Assembly: GCF_900107095.1 (NCBI RefSeq)
Contig: NZ_FNOR01000004.1
Coordinates: forward strand, 124,001 to 188,000
From: Collimonas sp. OK242
GTDB taxonomy: Bacteria; Pseudomonadota; Gammaproteobacteria; Burkholderiales; Burkholderiaceae_D
Reading direction: 5' to 3'
Length of the DNA: 64,000 bases
Position 1 is the first letter of the stretch; each line of letters starts with the position of its first letter. Of this stretch, positions 28,786-37,669 are shown piece after piece. The translations under genes and the position numbers were made by a program. The notes under the pieces are model-generated. The model did no database searches, was not told the DNA's origin, and saw only the letters and a program-made list of their open reading frames with translations.

Positions 28786-30123
28786 TCAGATAAACGGCGC
28801 CAGCAAGGCCATGGTGCGCGCTGTTGCGCCACGATGCTGCTGTGCAAAACGAATGGCTTGCCCACTCATCGTCTGACGCTGCTGGTCCGCCTGCAATAAT
28901 TGTTTTGCAGTCTCCAGCATATTGTCAACGTCGCTCACCCGTTGCGCGGCGCCGGCAGCAATCGCCTGTTCGGTAATATCTGAAAAATTGAAAGTATGAG
29001 GTCCGATCAATACCGGCTTGCCGACCGCAAACGCCTCGATCAGGTTTTGCCCCCCCATCGGCAGCAGGCTGCCGCCGATGAATGCCACATCGCACATAGC
29101 GTAATAAGCGAACATTTCTCCCATCGAATCGCCGATCAGTACCTTCACTTGCGGCGGCACCGGTTCGTCAGCCAGCCGGGTGCGGCGCAACGGCGGCAAT
29201 CCCTTTGCTGCCGCCATGTCCGCCACTTCATCGAAGCGCTGCGGGTGACGCGGTACGATGATGGTCAGCAAATTCGTGGTCAACAAATCGGCATAAGCTG
29301 GATCCTGGCCGCGCCTGGACAAAGCATCGAGAATCAACTCCTCTTCGCCATCGCGCGTACTGGCGCACAGCAGCACCGGACGATCACCGATCTGTCCTCG
29401 CATCGCAGCGCCGACGGCCAACAAGGCAGGAGAAGGCGTGACGTCGAACTTGAGGTTGCCGGTCACTTGCACGTTGTTGCCGCCGAGTTGCCGCAAACGT
29501 CCGGCGTCTGCTTCGGTTTGCGCGCCAACGCAGGACATGCCGCCGGCAGCCTCGGTCATCAAGCTAGAAAAACGTTTGCCGCGACGCAGGGAACGCGCCG
29601 ACAGACGCGCATTCACCAGCGCCACCGGCACCTTGTAGCGTCCGCACTGGGCGATCAGGTTCGGCCACACTTCGGTTTCCATCAGGACGCACAGGCGAGG
29701 CGAGAAATGGCGCAGGAAACGCCCTGCCATCCAACCGGTATCGTAGGGCAGAAAACATTGCAGCACCCGTGGCGATTTGCCAAACAAAGCCTGTCCGGTA
29801 GCGCGGCCGGTCGCCGTCATATGCGTCAATAGAATTGCGTGCTCTGGATAGGCCTCCAGCATGGCAGCAATCAAAGGCTCGGCAGCGCGCGTTTCACCGA
29901 CCGAGACCGCATGCACCCACAAGAATTTGCGCGCTGTCAGCGACGGCGCCAGCGGCGGATAAAAGCCGATGCGCTCCGCCACATGCTGGCGGTAACCAGG
30001 TTCCTTGCCGCCGCGGCGCCACAAGCGCAGTAATACAAAGGGCAGCGCCAGCCACCATACTGCGGAATACAACAAGCGGATGCGCCGGGCCCGCCCTGCA
30101 TCAAAACCCGATGCAGCGTTCAT
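28786..30123 (-). CDS. waaA: 3-deoxy-D-manno-octulosonic acid transferase WaaA
   Basis: Transfers Kdo from CMP-Kdo to lipid IVA, the first step of LPS core assembly, at the inner-membrane face. It has 445 residues, with an N-terminal hydrophobic anchor at about 17-35, the motif HAVSVGETRA at 71-80, METEVWPNL in the middle, and the C-terminal donor-binding part (GGSLLPMGGQNLIEAFAVGKPVLIG region). The ATG at 30123 overlaps the kdoO stop as ATGA, implying translational coupling. Confidence 0.95.
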   Translation of the reverse strand: MNAASGFDAGRARRIRLLYSAVWWLALPFVLLRLWRRGGKEPGYRQHVAERIGFYPPLAPSLTARKFLWVHAVSVGETRAAEPLIAAMLEAYPEHAILLTHMTATGRATGQALFGKSPRVLQCFLPYDTGWMAGRFLRHFSPRLCVLMETEVWPNLIAQCGRYKVPVALVNARLSARSLRRGKRFSSLMTEAAGGMSCVGAQTEADAGRLRQLGGNNVQVTGNLKFDVTPSPALLAVGAAMRGQIGDRPVLLCASTRDGEEELILDALSRRGQDPAYADLLTTNLLTIIVPRHPQRFDEVADMAAAKGLPPLRRTRLADEPVPPQVKVLIGDSMGEMFAYYAMCDVAFIGGSLLPMGGQNLIEAFAVGKPVLIGPHTFNFSDITEQAIAAGAAQRVSDVDNMLETAKQLLQADQQRQTMSGQAIRFAQQHRGATARTMALLAPFI

Positions 30124-31001
30124 TCGGTCAGCGCACGGCCGGTCAAGCGACGCAAAATTGCTAGCGGGCTGGCGTCCGGATCGTATTGCCTGGCTGCCGG
30201 CAGATGCAAGGTTTGCTCCATCATGTACTGGCCCGACATGACGGCATGCGGCGTCTGGTCGGAAAAACAGACCCAGACCGATCCAGCGGCAAATGGCTGC
30301 GTCAGCTGCGGGCCATCTTTTTGATATGCCAGATCAGATTTCATGGCGTCATGCAATTGCAGCATCAGATGATCGTATTCGCTGCGCAAGGACTTGGTCA
30401 CATGCAAGGCGTTCAATGCCAGCGCCTGCCAGCGTGAATACGCTTTCACCCTAGGCAAGAAGCGTTGCGCCACATCTTCGAACGGTTCGCCAACCCGCCA
30501 TACGCGCGGCACGCCGTCCGGATTCACATTGGCGAATACACGCAAGATGCGTTCACCGTAATTGGGCCGCGACGGGAATGCATCGACATGCAGGCGGCGG
30601 TCATCGGCGCGCCAGGATTGAGAGCGGGTTTCCACCTGCATCGGCCGATAGCTGGTCGGCGCCATGCGCAACTCGCTGCGCGTATCCGCATAAGCCGGCA
30701 GCAAGGAATGGATCAGTTGCTGCGCTTGCGCTCGAAAGCGCCCGATCATGTTGGCCAGCGCCGCCTGATCGGCCGCGTCGCCCAGCGCGCCTTTCAGCTT
30801 GCCATTGGCGTCCAGGCTGATATTGCGGCTCTTGGGATCGCGCACCGCCGGTGTCAGGAAGCGCCGTTCGTCGGCCGTAAACGCAAAGCTGAGATGCGGG
30901 AAATACAGGATTTTCCCCGCCTCAAGGGCGGAAATCCACGCTGAATTCGGCGTGCTGATCTGCCAGTCGGCAATGTCGATTTCGATAATTTGTTGTTCCA
31001 T
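30120..31001 (-). CDS. kdoO: Kdo hydroxylase (KdoO), Fe(II)/2-oxoglutarate-dependent dioxygenase
   Basis: Hydroxylates the outer Kdo residue of LPS at C-3 to give Ko, using O2, Fe(II) and 2-oxoglutarate; described for Burkholderia and Yersinia KdoO. At 293 residues the length fits. Candidate iron ligands are His138 and Asp140 in RLHVDAFPSRP, with His252 in DQTPHAVMSGQYMMEQT. The upstream segment RSRNISLD-type pattern and VFANVNPDGVPRVWRVGEPF are family features. Coupling to waaA by a four-base overlap supports action on freshly added Kdo. Ko makes the Kdo-lipid A bond more acid stable, so the cell may carry Ko-modified LPS. Confidence 0.85.
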   Translation of the reverse strand: MEQQIIEIDIADWQISTPNSAWISALEAGKILYFPHLSFAFTADERRFLTPAVRDPKSRNISLDANGKLKGALGDAADQAALANMIGRFRAQAQQLIHSLLPAYADTRSELRMAPTSYRPMQVETRSQSWRADDRRLHVDAFPSRPNYGERILRVFANVNPDGVPRVWRVGEPFEDVAQRFLPRVKAYSRWQALALNALHVTKSLRSEYDHLMLQLHDAMKSDLAYQKDGPQLTQPFAAGSVWVCFSDQTPHAVMSGQYMMEQTLHLPAARQYDPDASPLAILRRLTGRALTE

Positions 31002-31408
31002 GGCCGTATTATGCCGCGTTGCGATGATGGCGGGAACAGCTGAGACAAGTCACGGTCGGAATAATCCAATGTTGGGGGGGCATTGCCAGAAGGGCTCGCT
31101 GAATGTAACGGAATATCAAATGGCTGCCGCCGATGCAGCTATGAAACAATGCTAATTTGCAACTCTTATCAAGCCGACTATGTAGCGCGGCCGCTGCTAG
31201 TCCCTATGAACAGCAAACCGAATGCCTTTCATCCCGGCAATACACAATACGATACAATTTAATACAATTAAATACAAAACAGCACAATACGCCATATTCC
31301 CCCTTTAAATTTCCTTGAGAATGATATATTTCTTTTCGAACTTGCATATTGATAAATTATCATCAATAATATTTTTCGATCTGCAATTTTAATTGGCCAA
31401 GACGGCAC
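31002..31408. other. Intergenic region between divergent kdoO and the glycan module
   Basis: About 400 bp with a sharp fall in GC content from about 31240 rightwards. It contains phased ATACAA repeats (31240-31294) and a small inverted repeat TATTGAT/ATCAATA at 31347-31368, 40 bp before the next gene. It must hold divergent promoters. No gene is supported. Confidence 0.5.
31240..31294. repeat. Degenerate ~10-bp ATACAA repeats
   Basis: ATACAA-like units recur at about ten-base spacing (ATACACA, ATACGATACAA, AATACAATT, AAATACAAAA, CACAATAC). The helical phasing would make this a curved or protein-binding stretch upstream of the AT-rich gene at 31409. Confidence 0.45.
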
Positions 31409-33040
31409 ATGCTGAAAATAAATAATATTTCCAAGAATTACTCATTTTCAATATTATTAATATCTTTGCTTTTCTTAATCAAAGCACTGTATCTGTCTTT
31501 CTACGTAACGCCATTTGCGGCGGTTCCAGATGAAATTGGGCATTTTGCATATACCCAGGATATTGCATATGGAAAAGGCATTCCACTACTGAGCCCCCCA
31601 TCATCCGGGAAGTCGGTGATAAGTGCCGACGTTATGGGACATGTTGAAAAGACTGCAAATTCCCAGCCTGCATACAACTGGATCGCGCAGCACCCCCCTG
31701 TGTATTACGCCATTGCAGCGATACCACTGAAAATAGGAAGCCTGATAATCAATGACCCGGATATTCTTTACCGGTTACCACGTATCGTATCCGCATTGTC
31801 AGGAGCCTTACTTTTGCTAGTTCTATTTCGAACTTGCAGGGTTGTCGGATTAGATTCATCACGTTCTACGGCAGTCGCCGCAGCGATTGGTTTCATTCCG
31901 ATGACATCGCATTTATCTTCAGGCACCAATCACGATATATCGCTTTTTCTCTTTTGCGCGCTCGCCACTCATTTCTTTGCGAAATATATTCTCATTCGAG
32001 AAATCAAAGATGCATATCAATGTGCAATATGGCTCGCTATCGCAGGTGGAACCAAAATGATGACTCCACTGGTTCTGATTGCTCCCATGGTATTTATTCT
32101 AATTCTGGAACTTTCTGGACCGAACCGGGTTAGACATGCAATAGGAATACTTTTAATTGCAATATCTATACCAGTTATGTGGGCGGCACGCAATTTCATT
32201 TATTTTAAGTCTTTTTTTTACACATCTGGAACCGATAGGAAACCAGGACTGGATATTGCATTAAAGCAGAATTTTTCAGATTATATAAACTCACAGCCTG
32301 TGTTCGAATCAATAGTCAATTTGTTTTATGGCATGTTCGGCCATATGGCTGCCGGCATGGACCATGTATTTCTTGAATATGATGCATTTCCACGTCATTT
32401 AAAATTTATTGGAATTACGGCAGATGGATTGCCACATGATGTATTTTTGGCTCTTTTATTCATTATGGCATGCATCTGCATGGTTTATATTTCAAGGCTT
32501 GCATGGTGCTCTTTCAAAGAAAAATCAAAATCCCCAAATAACAATTCCTTAATTTCACAAGCAAACTTTCATCTGATAAATTGTAAATATAAAATTATAC
32601 TGCTCGCTGCCATTATCTTCCTTGCATGCTATGCTGCAATCTTCATCAGTATCACAAGTTTCAGTAGTTTTATGTTTATTTTATTCTTGCCCATTCCCAT
32701 ATCAATATTTCTGGGAATTGTAGCGATCCCTTTAGTTTTTTACGTCACAGATAGCACTGACAGAATAGCTCTTTACGGATTTGCAATCACGTTATTTTTC
32801 GGTTCCGTTTTTTTATATCATATTTATGGTGCCTACCTGGAAGAAGGTGTTTTACGCGCAGCGCAAGGAAGATATTTCTATCCAGTTACTCCATTGATAA
32901 TTTTATCCGCGGCGATTGTATTGATGCGATTACGCCTCCCTGGATTTATTATCAATACCGGAATTGCATTACTGGCTTGTGCAGAATTGTCTGTTTATAT
33001 CAATCAAGTCATTCCATTTTATTTAATATATTACCAATGA
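31409..33040 (+). CDS. DUF2142 / GT-C-like integral membrane protein
   Basis: Polytopic membrane protein of 543 residues with about twelve hydrophobic segments. The first periplasmic loop carries the acidic PDEIGHFAY, as in GT-C glycosyltransferases, and HPPVYYA follows. The C-terminal AAQGRYFYPVTPL matches the DUF2142 signature. GT-C enzymes use polyprenyl-phosphate sugars on the outer face of the membrane, and a GT2 able to make such donors lies downstream. The acceptor is unknown. Strongly AT-rich relative to the rest of the window, which suggests acquisition. Its stop overlaps the next gene as ATGA. Confidence 0.65.
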   Translation: MLKINNISKNYSFSILLISLLFLIKALYLSFYVTPFAAVPDEIGHFAYTQDIAYGKGIPLLSPPSSGKSVISADVMGHVEKTANSQPAYNWIAQHPPVYYAIAAIPLKIGSLIINDPDILYRLPRIVSALSGALLLLVLFRTCRVVGLDSSRSTAVAAAIGFIPMTSHLSSGTNHDISLFLFCALATHFFAKYILIREIKDAYQCAIWLAIAGGTKMMTPLVLIAPMVFILILELSGPNRVRHAIGILLIAISIPVMWAARNFIYFKSFFYTSGTDRKPGLDIALKQNFSDYINSQPVFESIVNLFYGMFGHMAAGMDHVFLEYDAFPRHLKFIGITADGLPHDVFLALLFIMACICMVYISRLAWCSFKEKSKSPNNNSLISQANFHLINCKYKIILLAAIIFLACYAAIFISITSFSSFMFILFLPIPISIFLGIVAIPLVFYVTDSTDRIALYGFAITLFFGSVFLYHIYGAYLEEGVLRAAQGRYFYPVTPLIILSAAIVLMRLRLPGFIINTGIALLACAELSVYINQVIPFYLIYYQ

Positions 33041-33693
33041 AATCGTTCAATTCATTTTTCATTCTCGTTTTATGGGTGACCTGCTTTCTAATTTTTATTT
33101 TCATTTTTCCAGACGGTTCATATTCAAGAAAATATGAATATTCTGTTCTCCCCCCGCCACCAGTTCTACAGCAAACACCGGCTGGTGAGCTGACAGCTGG
33201 CTTTCGTCTTGAGCAACCCATCGATTGGAACTTGATCAACAATTTTAAAAGGCCCGGATCAGACACGCTTTGCATCGATATTTTGTTAGCAAATTACAAC
33301 AATCGAGACAATACAGGTACTTTTGCCGTGAGCTTGCGAGCAGGACATTTTTCACAAAAAATCTTGTTCAATACCCGTCAGGTGCACGACAACGCTTATC
33401 AGCGTTTTTGTTATGATGAATTGCCCCTGCAAAATATCGCAGATAAGCCCGCCGCGCTGGTCCTTGAGGGGATAGATAGCCCGGCTGGCAAAGCCGTTAC
33501 AGCCTGGATGACATCAGACACAACCAGGGGGAAAGCGCGTCGTGATAATCGGGAATTAGATTGGAGTCTTATGTTCTCCATTGACGCGGTTACAGAGTCG
33601 AACAAGAGGCGTACGCAGGCCATCATCCTGACCCTGCTCTGCGGCTTAAGCGTTTCGATATTGTTTTGGCCCTCAAAAAACAAATTGTACTGA
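33037..33693 (+). CDS. Double-anchored membrane protein of unknown function
   Basis: Not recognised. It has 218 residues: an N-terminal membrane anchor (about 5-24), a Pro-rich linker (LPPPPVLQQTP), a predicted periplasmic domain of about 140 residues with two cysteines (DTLCIDI and RFCYDELP) that could form a disulfide, and a C-terminal membrane segment (about 194-212) followed by a short Lys-rich tail. ATG 33037 overlaps the upstream stop as ATGA, so it is translationally coupled to the DUF2142 protein and probably works with it. No catalytic motif is visible. The domain could be a carbohydrate-binding or accessory subunit. Confidence 0.6.
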   Translation: MKSFNSFFILVLWVTCFLIFIFIFPDGSYSRKYEYSVLPPPPVLQQTPAGELTAGFRLEQPIDWNLINNFKRPGSDTLCIDILLANYNNRDNTGTFAVSLRAGHFSQKILFNTRQVHDNAYQRFCYDELPLQNIADKPAALVLEGIDSPAGKAVTAWMTSDTTRGKARRDNRELDWSLMFSIDAVTESNKRRTQAIILTLLCGLSVSILFWPSKNKLY

Positions 33694-33751
33694 TACAAGA
33701 TAGTGGAAATGTATCGTATAGCAGCATCTAATATAAAAGAAACGGAACGAC

Positions 33752-34759
33752 GTGAAGCTGATTATCCAGATCCCTTGTTATAACGAAGCCGGGACCCTCG
33801 CCATTGCGCTTGCTGCCTTACCCAGAAAAATCTTGGGATTTGATAGCGTCGAATGGTTAATCATTGACGACGGTAGTAGTGACGACACGATTAAGATAGC
33901 CCGAGAAAACGGTGTCGACCATGTAGTACGCCATACTCGTAATCAGGGCTTGGCGCGCGCGTTCATGAGCGGACTGGAGGCATGCCTGCACCTGAAAGCG
34001 GATGTTATTGTCAACACCGATGCCGATAATCAATACAATGCGGATGATATCCCCGCACTTACTGCGCCTATTGTCGCTAAGCAAGCCGATATCGTAGTGG
34101 GTGCACGCCCAATTGAAGCGATTGAACATTTTTCGCCGTGGAAAAAAATGCTGCAAAAACTGGGCAGCTGGGTGGTACGTGTCGCCAGCAAGACTGACAT
34201 CCCCGACGCCGCCAGTGGCTTTCGCGCTATCAGCCGCACTGCGGCCCAAAGCCTGACAGTTTTCAGTAACTACACCTACACACTCGAAACCATCATCCAG
34301 GCCGGGCAAAAAAACATGAGTATCACCTCGGTTCCCATCCGGGTGAACGCGGACCTGCGGCCGTCACGCCTGGTCAAAAGCATCTCATCGTATGTGTGGC
34401 GCAGCATAGTCACCATTGTAAGAATTTTCGTCATCTATCGTCCTTTTCGCTTTTTCGGAACGATTGGCGCCATATTGTTCAGCGCAGGCCTCTTGATTGG
34501 TTTGCGGTTCATGTGGAAGTACATCGGTGGCGAAGGGGCGGGGCACATTCAGTCCTTGATTCTGGTAGCTGTCTTATTGGTAATGGGATTTCAGACCTTG
34601 CTGGTAGCTTTTTTGGCGGATATGTTGGCAGCCAACCGAAAATTGACCGAAGACGTGCGCTTTCGATTACGAGCTGGCAAAGACGCAAACGCAATATTGG
34701 ATCGCTCGATTGATCGGGATATGCAATCGTTGACGCCGCTTGATGACATGGCTGCTTAA
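33752..34759 (+). CDS. Glycosyltransferase family 2, polyprenol-phosphate sugar synthase type (GtrB/DPM1-like)
   Basis: Predicted enzyme of 335 residues that would transfer a sugar from a nucleotide donor to a polyprenyl phosphate. The GT-A domain has IQIPCYNEAGTLAIAL at the N-terminus, the acidic IIDDGSSDDT and the DxD-like NTDADNQY. Two C-terminal hydrophobic segments (about 230-250 and 265-290) are the GtrB/DPM1 layout. The start is GTG 33752. A GT-C partner lies upstream, which fits a donor-maker plus donor-user pair. The sugar is unknown. GC content is back to intermediate. Confidence 0.8.
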   Translation: MKLIIQIPCYNEAGTLAIALAALPRKILGFDSVEWLIIDDGSSDDTIKIARENGVDHVVRHTRNQGLARAFMSGLEACLHLKADVIVNTDADNQYNADDIPALTAPIVAKQADIVVGARPIEAIEHFSPWKKMLQKLGSWVVRVASKTDIPDAASGFRAISRTAAQSLTVFSNYTYTLETIIQAGQKNMSITSVPIRVNADLRPSRLVKSISSYVWRSIVTIVRIFVIYRPFRFFGTIGAILFSAGLLIGLRFMWKYIGGEGAGHIQSLILVAVLLVMGFQTLLVAFLADMLAANRKLTEDVRFRLRAGKDANAILDRSIDRDMQSLTPLDDMAA

Positions 34760-34768
34760 GCAGATTCG

Positions 34769-35914
34769 ATGAAAATCGTCTTATGGGGTACTTATGACAC
34801 GGGCAAACCACGGGTGAGGCTGTTGCGCGAGGGTATCCGGAAAAGCAGCGTCCAATTGATCGAGTGTCACACAGATATCTGGAGCGGTATTGAAGACAAA
34901 AGCCAGATCAGCAGTGTTTTCAGCAAGCTGTCTTTGGTGCTCCGTCTCTTTTCCTGCTATCCATTACTGATTTGGCGATATCTGCGATTGCCGGCCCATG
35001 ATCTGGTTCTGGTCAGCTACCCAGGCTTGTTCGATGTATTGGTCATCCGCTGCTTCGCCTGGTTAAGACGCACGCCGGTAGCATGGGATGTCTTTATCTC
35101 GGCCTACGATACGGTGGTCGACGATCGGCGTTTGTTCAGTATCCACCACCCGGCGGCTCGTGTGTTGTGGGGGCTGGAGTGGCTCGCGGTCAGAGCGGCC
35201 AACGGCATCTTCATGGATACCGAAGCACACGCCAGACGGTTGGAAGGACTCTTTCGTTTACGTGACGGCGAATGCGGCGCGGTGTGGGTAGGCGCGGAAA
35301 CAGAAAAATTCCCGGTCGCCCCCGCAACTGCTCCGCAACCTGAAAGGCCTTTGCAGGTGCTGTTCTACGGCCAGTTTATTCCATTGCATGGGATTGAATA
35401 TATTGTAGAAGCTGCCGGCTTGCTACGTGATGAAAAGATCGATTGGATATTGATCGGACAGGGACAAGAAACACAACGCGTCCGAGAGATGCTTGCTAAC
35501 GCGCCTGTGGCACGCCTGCGTTGGCTTGAATGGATTGATTACCCCGATTTGATAACCTGGATTCAACAAGCGGATATCTGTCTTGGCATTTTTGGCACCT
35601 CGAAAAAAGCTGCCAATGTTATCCCGAATAAGGTCTACCAGATTATTGCAGCGCAAAAGCCGTTAATTACCCGAGACTCCCCAGCCATTCGGGAGCTCCT
35701 GCGGCACAATCCTCCGTGTGTCGCTTTAATCCCTGCCGGTAATGCGCATGCATTGGCGAATGCGGTGAAATCGCATGCGGATATGCTGGCGGATCACCGC
35801 ACCACTCGTTGCCACGCTGACTTGGCAAACAAGATTGATGCTGCAGCGATCGGGGTTCAGTTTCGCAAGTGGCTGCTAACAAAAGAAAATTTCAAAATCA
35901 ATAATGAAAATTGA
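34769..35914 (+). CDS. Glycosyltransferase family 4/1 (GT-B)
   Basis: Predicted retaining sugar transferase of 381 residues. The C-terminal donor-binding half starts near LQVLFYGQFIPLHGIEYIVEAA and continues with WILIGQGQE, WIDYPDLITWIQQADICLG and IPNKVYQIIAAQKPLITR, the usual GT4 pattern with the Glu-containing motif degenerate. A hydrophobic stretch at about 65-80 suggests membrane association. The 3' end overlaps the next methyltransferase gene by 11 bases. Confidence 0.8.
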   Translation: MKIVLWGTYDTGKPRVRLLREGIRKSSVQLIECHTDIWSGIEDKSQISSVFSKLSLVLRLFSCYPLLIWRYLRLPAHDLVLVSYPGLFDVLVIRCFAWLRRTPVAWDVFISAYDTVVDDRRLFSIHHPAARVLWGLEWLAVRAANGIFMDTEAHARRLEGLFRLRDGECGAVWVGAETEKFPVAPATAPQPERPLQVLFYGQFIPLHGIEYIVEAAGLLRDEKIDWILIGQGQETQRVREMLANAPVARLRWLEWIDYPDLITWIQQADICLGIFGTSKKAANVIPNKVYQIIAAQKPLITRDSPAIRELLRHNPPCVALIPAGNAHALANAVKSHADMLADHRTTRCHADLANKIDAAAIGVQFRKWLLTKENFKINNEN

Positions 35915-36704
35915 CCCGATACTTGGACCAGCCGTACCAGAACTGGGTTGGGTTCCTGCGCCACGTTACCTGATGCGACGTGCGCGAATCCGCCAATTGA
36001 TGAGCAAGATGCAGCCCGGACGACTACTGGAAATCGGCCCAGGCGCTGCAGCGTTGCTGGTTGAATTATCCCGGAATGGATTCCGCTGCGAAGCGCTGGA
36101 ACTCTCCGTTGAAGCTCGCACGTTATCGCAATCGGTAGTTGATAGATTTGGCCGAGACATTCCGCTTCATGCACTGCCTGGGGCGCAATGGCAAAATTGT
36201 TTTGACGTGTTATGCGCTTTTGACGTGTTGGAACATATCGAGGACGACCAGCAGGCATTGGCGCAATGGGTATCTTGGATCAAGCCGGGCGGGCAATTAT
36301 TGTTGTCTGTACCAGCTCACATGAAGCTATGGCGCGCGGGCGACCAATGGGCCGGACATTTTCGACGCTATGAGCGCGAATCGCTAATAACATTGTTGCA
36401 GGATGCCGGACTGGAAGTGGAAATATTCGAATGCTATGGTTTCCCACTGACGAACCTGACCGAATGGATCAGCGCCCCCATCTATGCTCGCCGCATATAC
36501 AACAATTCCCACAACGATGAAACAAACCGCAAGCAGAATAATGACCGAAGTGGCACCGACCGCGTGCCACACATGAGGCTCTACCCCCTACTGCGTTCTG
36601 TGCCGGGTAAATGGGCGTTACGTCTGTTTGCCATGATACAAGGCATCTTTATCAATAAAGATCTCGGCAGCGGCTATGTCGTCAGAGCCAGACGCCAATG
36701 CTGA
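35904..36704 (+). CDS. Class I SAM-dependent methyltransferase (UbiG/type-11 like)
   Basis: Predicted methyltransferase of 266 residues. SAM motif I is RLLEIGPGAAALLVEL (about 34-49), followed by the acidic end of strand 2 (ALELSVEA) and motif FDVLEHIEDDQQALAQW with GGQLLLSVPAH as motif III. It overlaps both neighbours (11 bases upstream, 7 downstream), so it belongs to the glycan module. It may methylate a sugar or lipid; the substrate cannot be read from sequence. Confidence 0.8.
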   Translation: MKIDPILGPAVPELGWVPAPRYLMRRARIRQLMSKMQPGRLLEIGPGAAALLVELSRNGFRCEALELSVEARTLSQSVVDRFGRDIPLHALPGAQWQNCFDVLCAFDVLEHIEDDQQALAQWVSWIKPGGQLLLSVPAHMKLWRAGDQWAGHFRRYERESLITLLQDAGLEVEIFECYGFPLTNLTEWISAPIYARRIYNNSHNDETNRKQNNDRSGTDRVPHMRLYPLLRSVPGKWALRLFAMIQGIFINKDLGSGYVVRARRQC

Positions 36705-37648
36705 AGAAAATCTATCGTTTTCTGGGCCTTCTGATTGGCCTGGTGGCTGTGATTGCTTTCATGGGATATACGGTCAAAACGTTAACCATCGCGGACATAT
36801 CGCATTACATCACCGCTCCGGCGATAGGTGGCATCATCGTGGCAGCACTACTTTACGCCACCATCATCCCGGTGAGCGCCTGGGCCTGGAAAAACATGCT
36901 TGCCGATATCGGCTGCCCTCATTCATGGTACGAGTTGTCAATGATCATGGGCGTCACCCAGATGGCTAAATATCTACCGGGGAATGTCGGACAACATATT
37001 GGTCGTGCTGCGATGTCAATGACGCGCGGTATCGCCATTCAGCCATTCTTGTTAACCGTATTTTCAGAAACTTTGCTTGCCTTGTTGGCCGCTTTAGTGA
37101 CTGGGACGACTGGTGCTTTTTTTTCACAAGCCGGTCTCGCCAGTTTTGCGTCTGCGCACCAGACCATTTTCATTCCAATGCTGGTCGGGCTGTTAATCAT
37201 CGCGTTGTTGCTCTATCGTCCCATGGTTCCGCGCCTGCTCAAACGATTTGCCCCCGCCTACGGCAAGTCATCGCTGGCAGGCTTGCTGCCTCATTCGTTG
37301 ACGCTGCTGCGAGCTTTGGCGGCCTACTGCTTGAACTACGTCATGATTGGCGTCGGGATTTTTTTGATGGCGACGGCATTGCTGCCAGAAGTAAAGCATG
37401 ATTTCATGCTGCTGCTCGCCAGCTTTTCTCTGGCCTGGGTTGCTGGTTTTTTTACGCCAGGCGCCCCTGCCGGCTTAGGCGTTCGTGAAGTGATCATGCT
37501 TGGCATGCTCAGCGCGAGTTACCCAGGATCAAACGCCCTTCTTATCATTGTCTGTTTCAGGCTGGCGACCATACTGGGTGATAGCCTGTGCTTCCTAACT
37601 GCCTATGTCATGCTGATTTTTTCCCGGCGTGCGGCATGTTCTTCTTAA
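36698..37648 (+). CDS. Lysylphosphatidylglycerol synthase-type (UPF0104/YbhN-like) membrane protein
   Basis: Integral membrane protein of 316 residues with about eight hydrophobic segments, matching the transmembrane domain of MprF-like proteins but without the catalytic aminoacyl-transfer domain. Family signatures include MAKYLPGNVGQHIGRAAM and the C-terminal GFFTPGAPAGLGVREVIML. Such proteins are thought to flip or bind lipids and often sit in glycan clusters. Here it could flip a lipid-linked sugar made by its neighbours (inference). Confidence 0.8.
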   Translation: MLKKIYRFLGLLIGLVAVIAFMGYTVKTLTIADISHYITAPAIGGIIVAALLYATIIPVSAWAWKNMLADIGCPHSWYELSMIMGVTQMAKYLPGNVGQHIGRAAMSMTRGIAIQPFLLTVFSETLLALLAALVTGTTGAFFSQAGLASFASAHQTIFIPMLVGLLIIALLLYRPMVPRLLKRFAPAYGKSSLAGLLPHSLTLLRALAAYCLNYVMIGVGIFLMATALLPEVKHDFMLLLASFSLAWVAGFFTPGAPAGLGVREVIMLGMLSASYPGSNALLIIVCFRLATILGDSLCFLTAYVMLIFSRRAACSS

Positions 37649-37669
37649 TCCCTACTTACATCCCACGCC

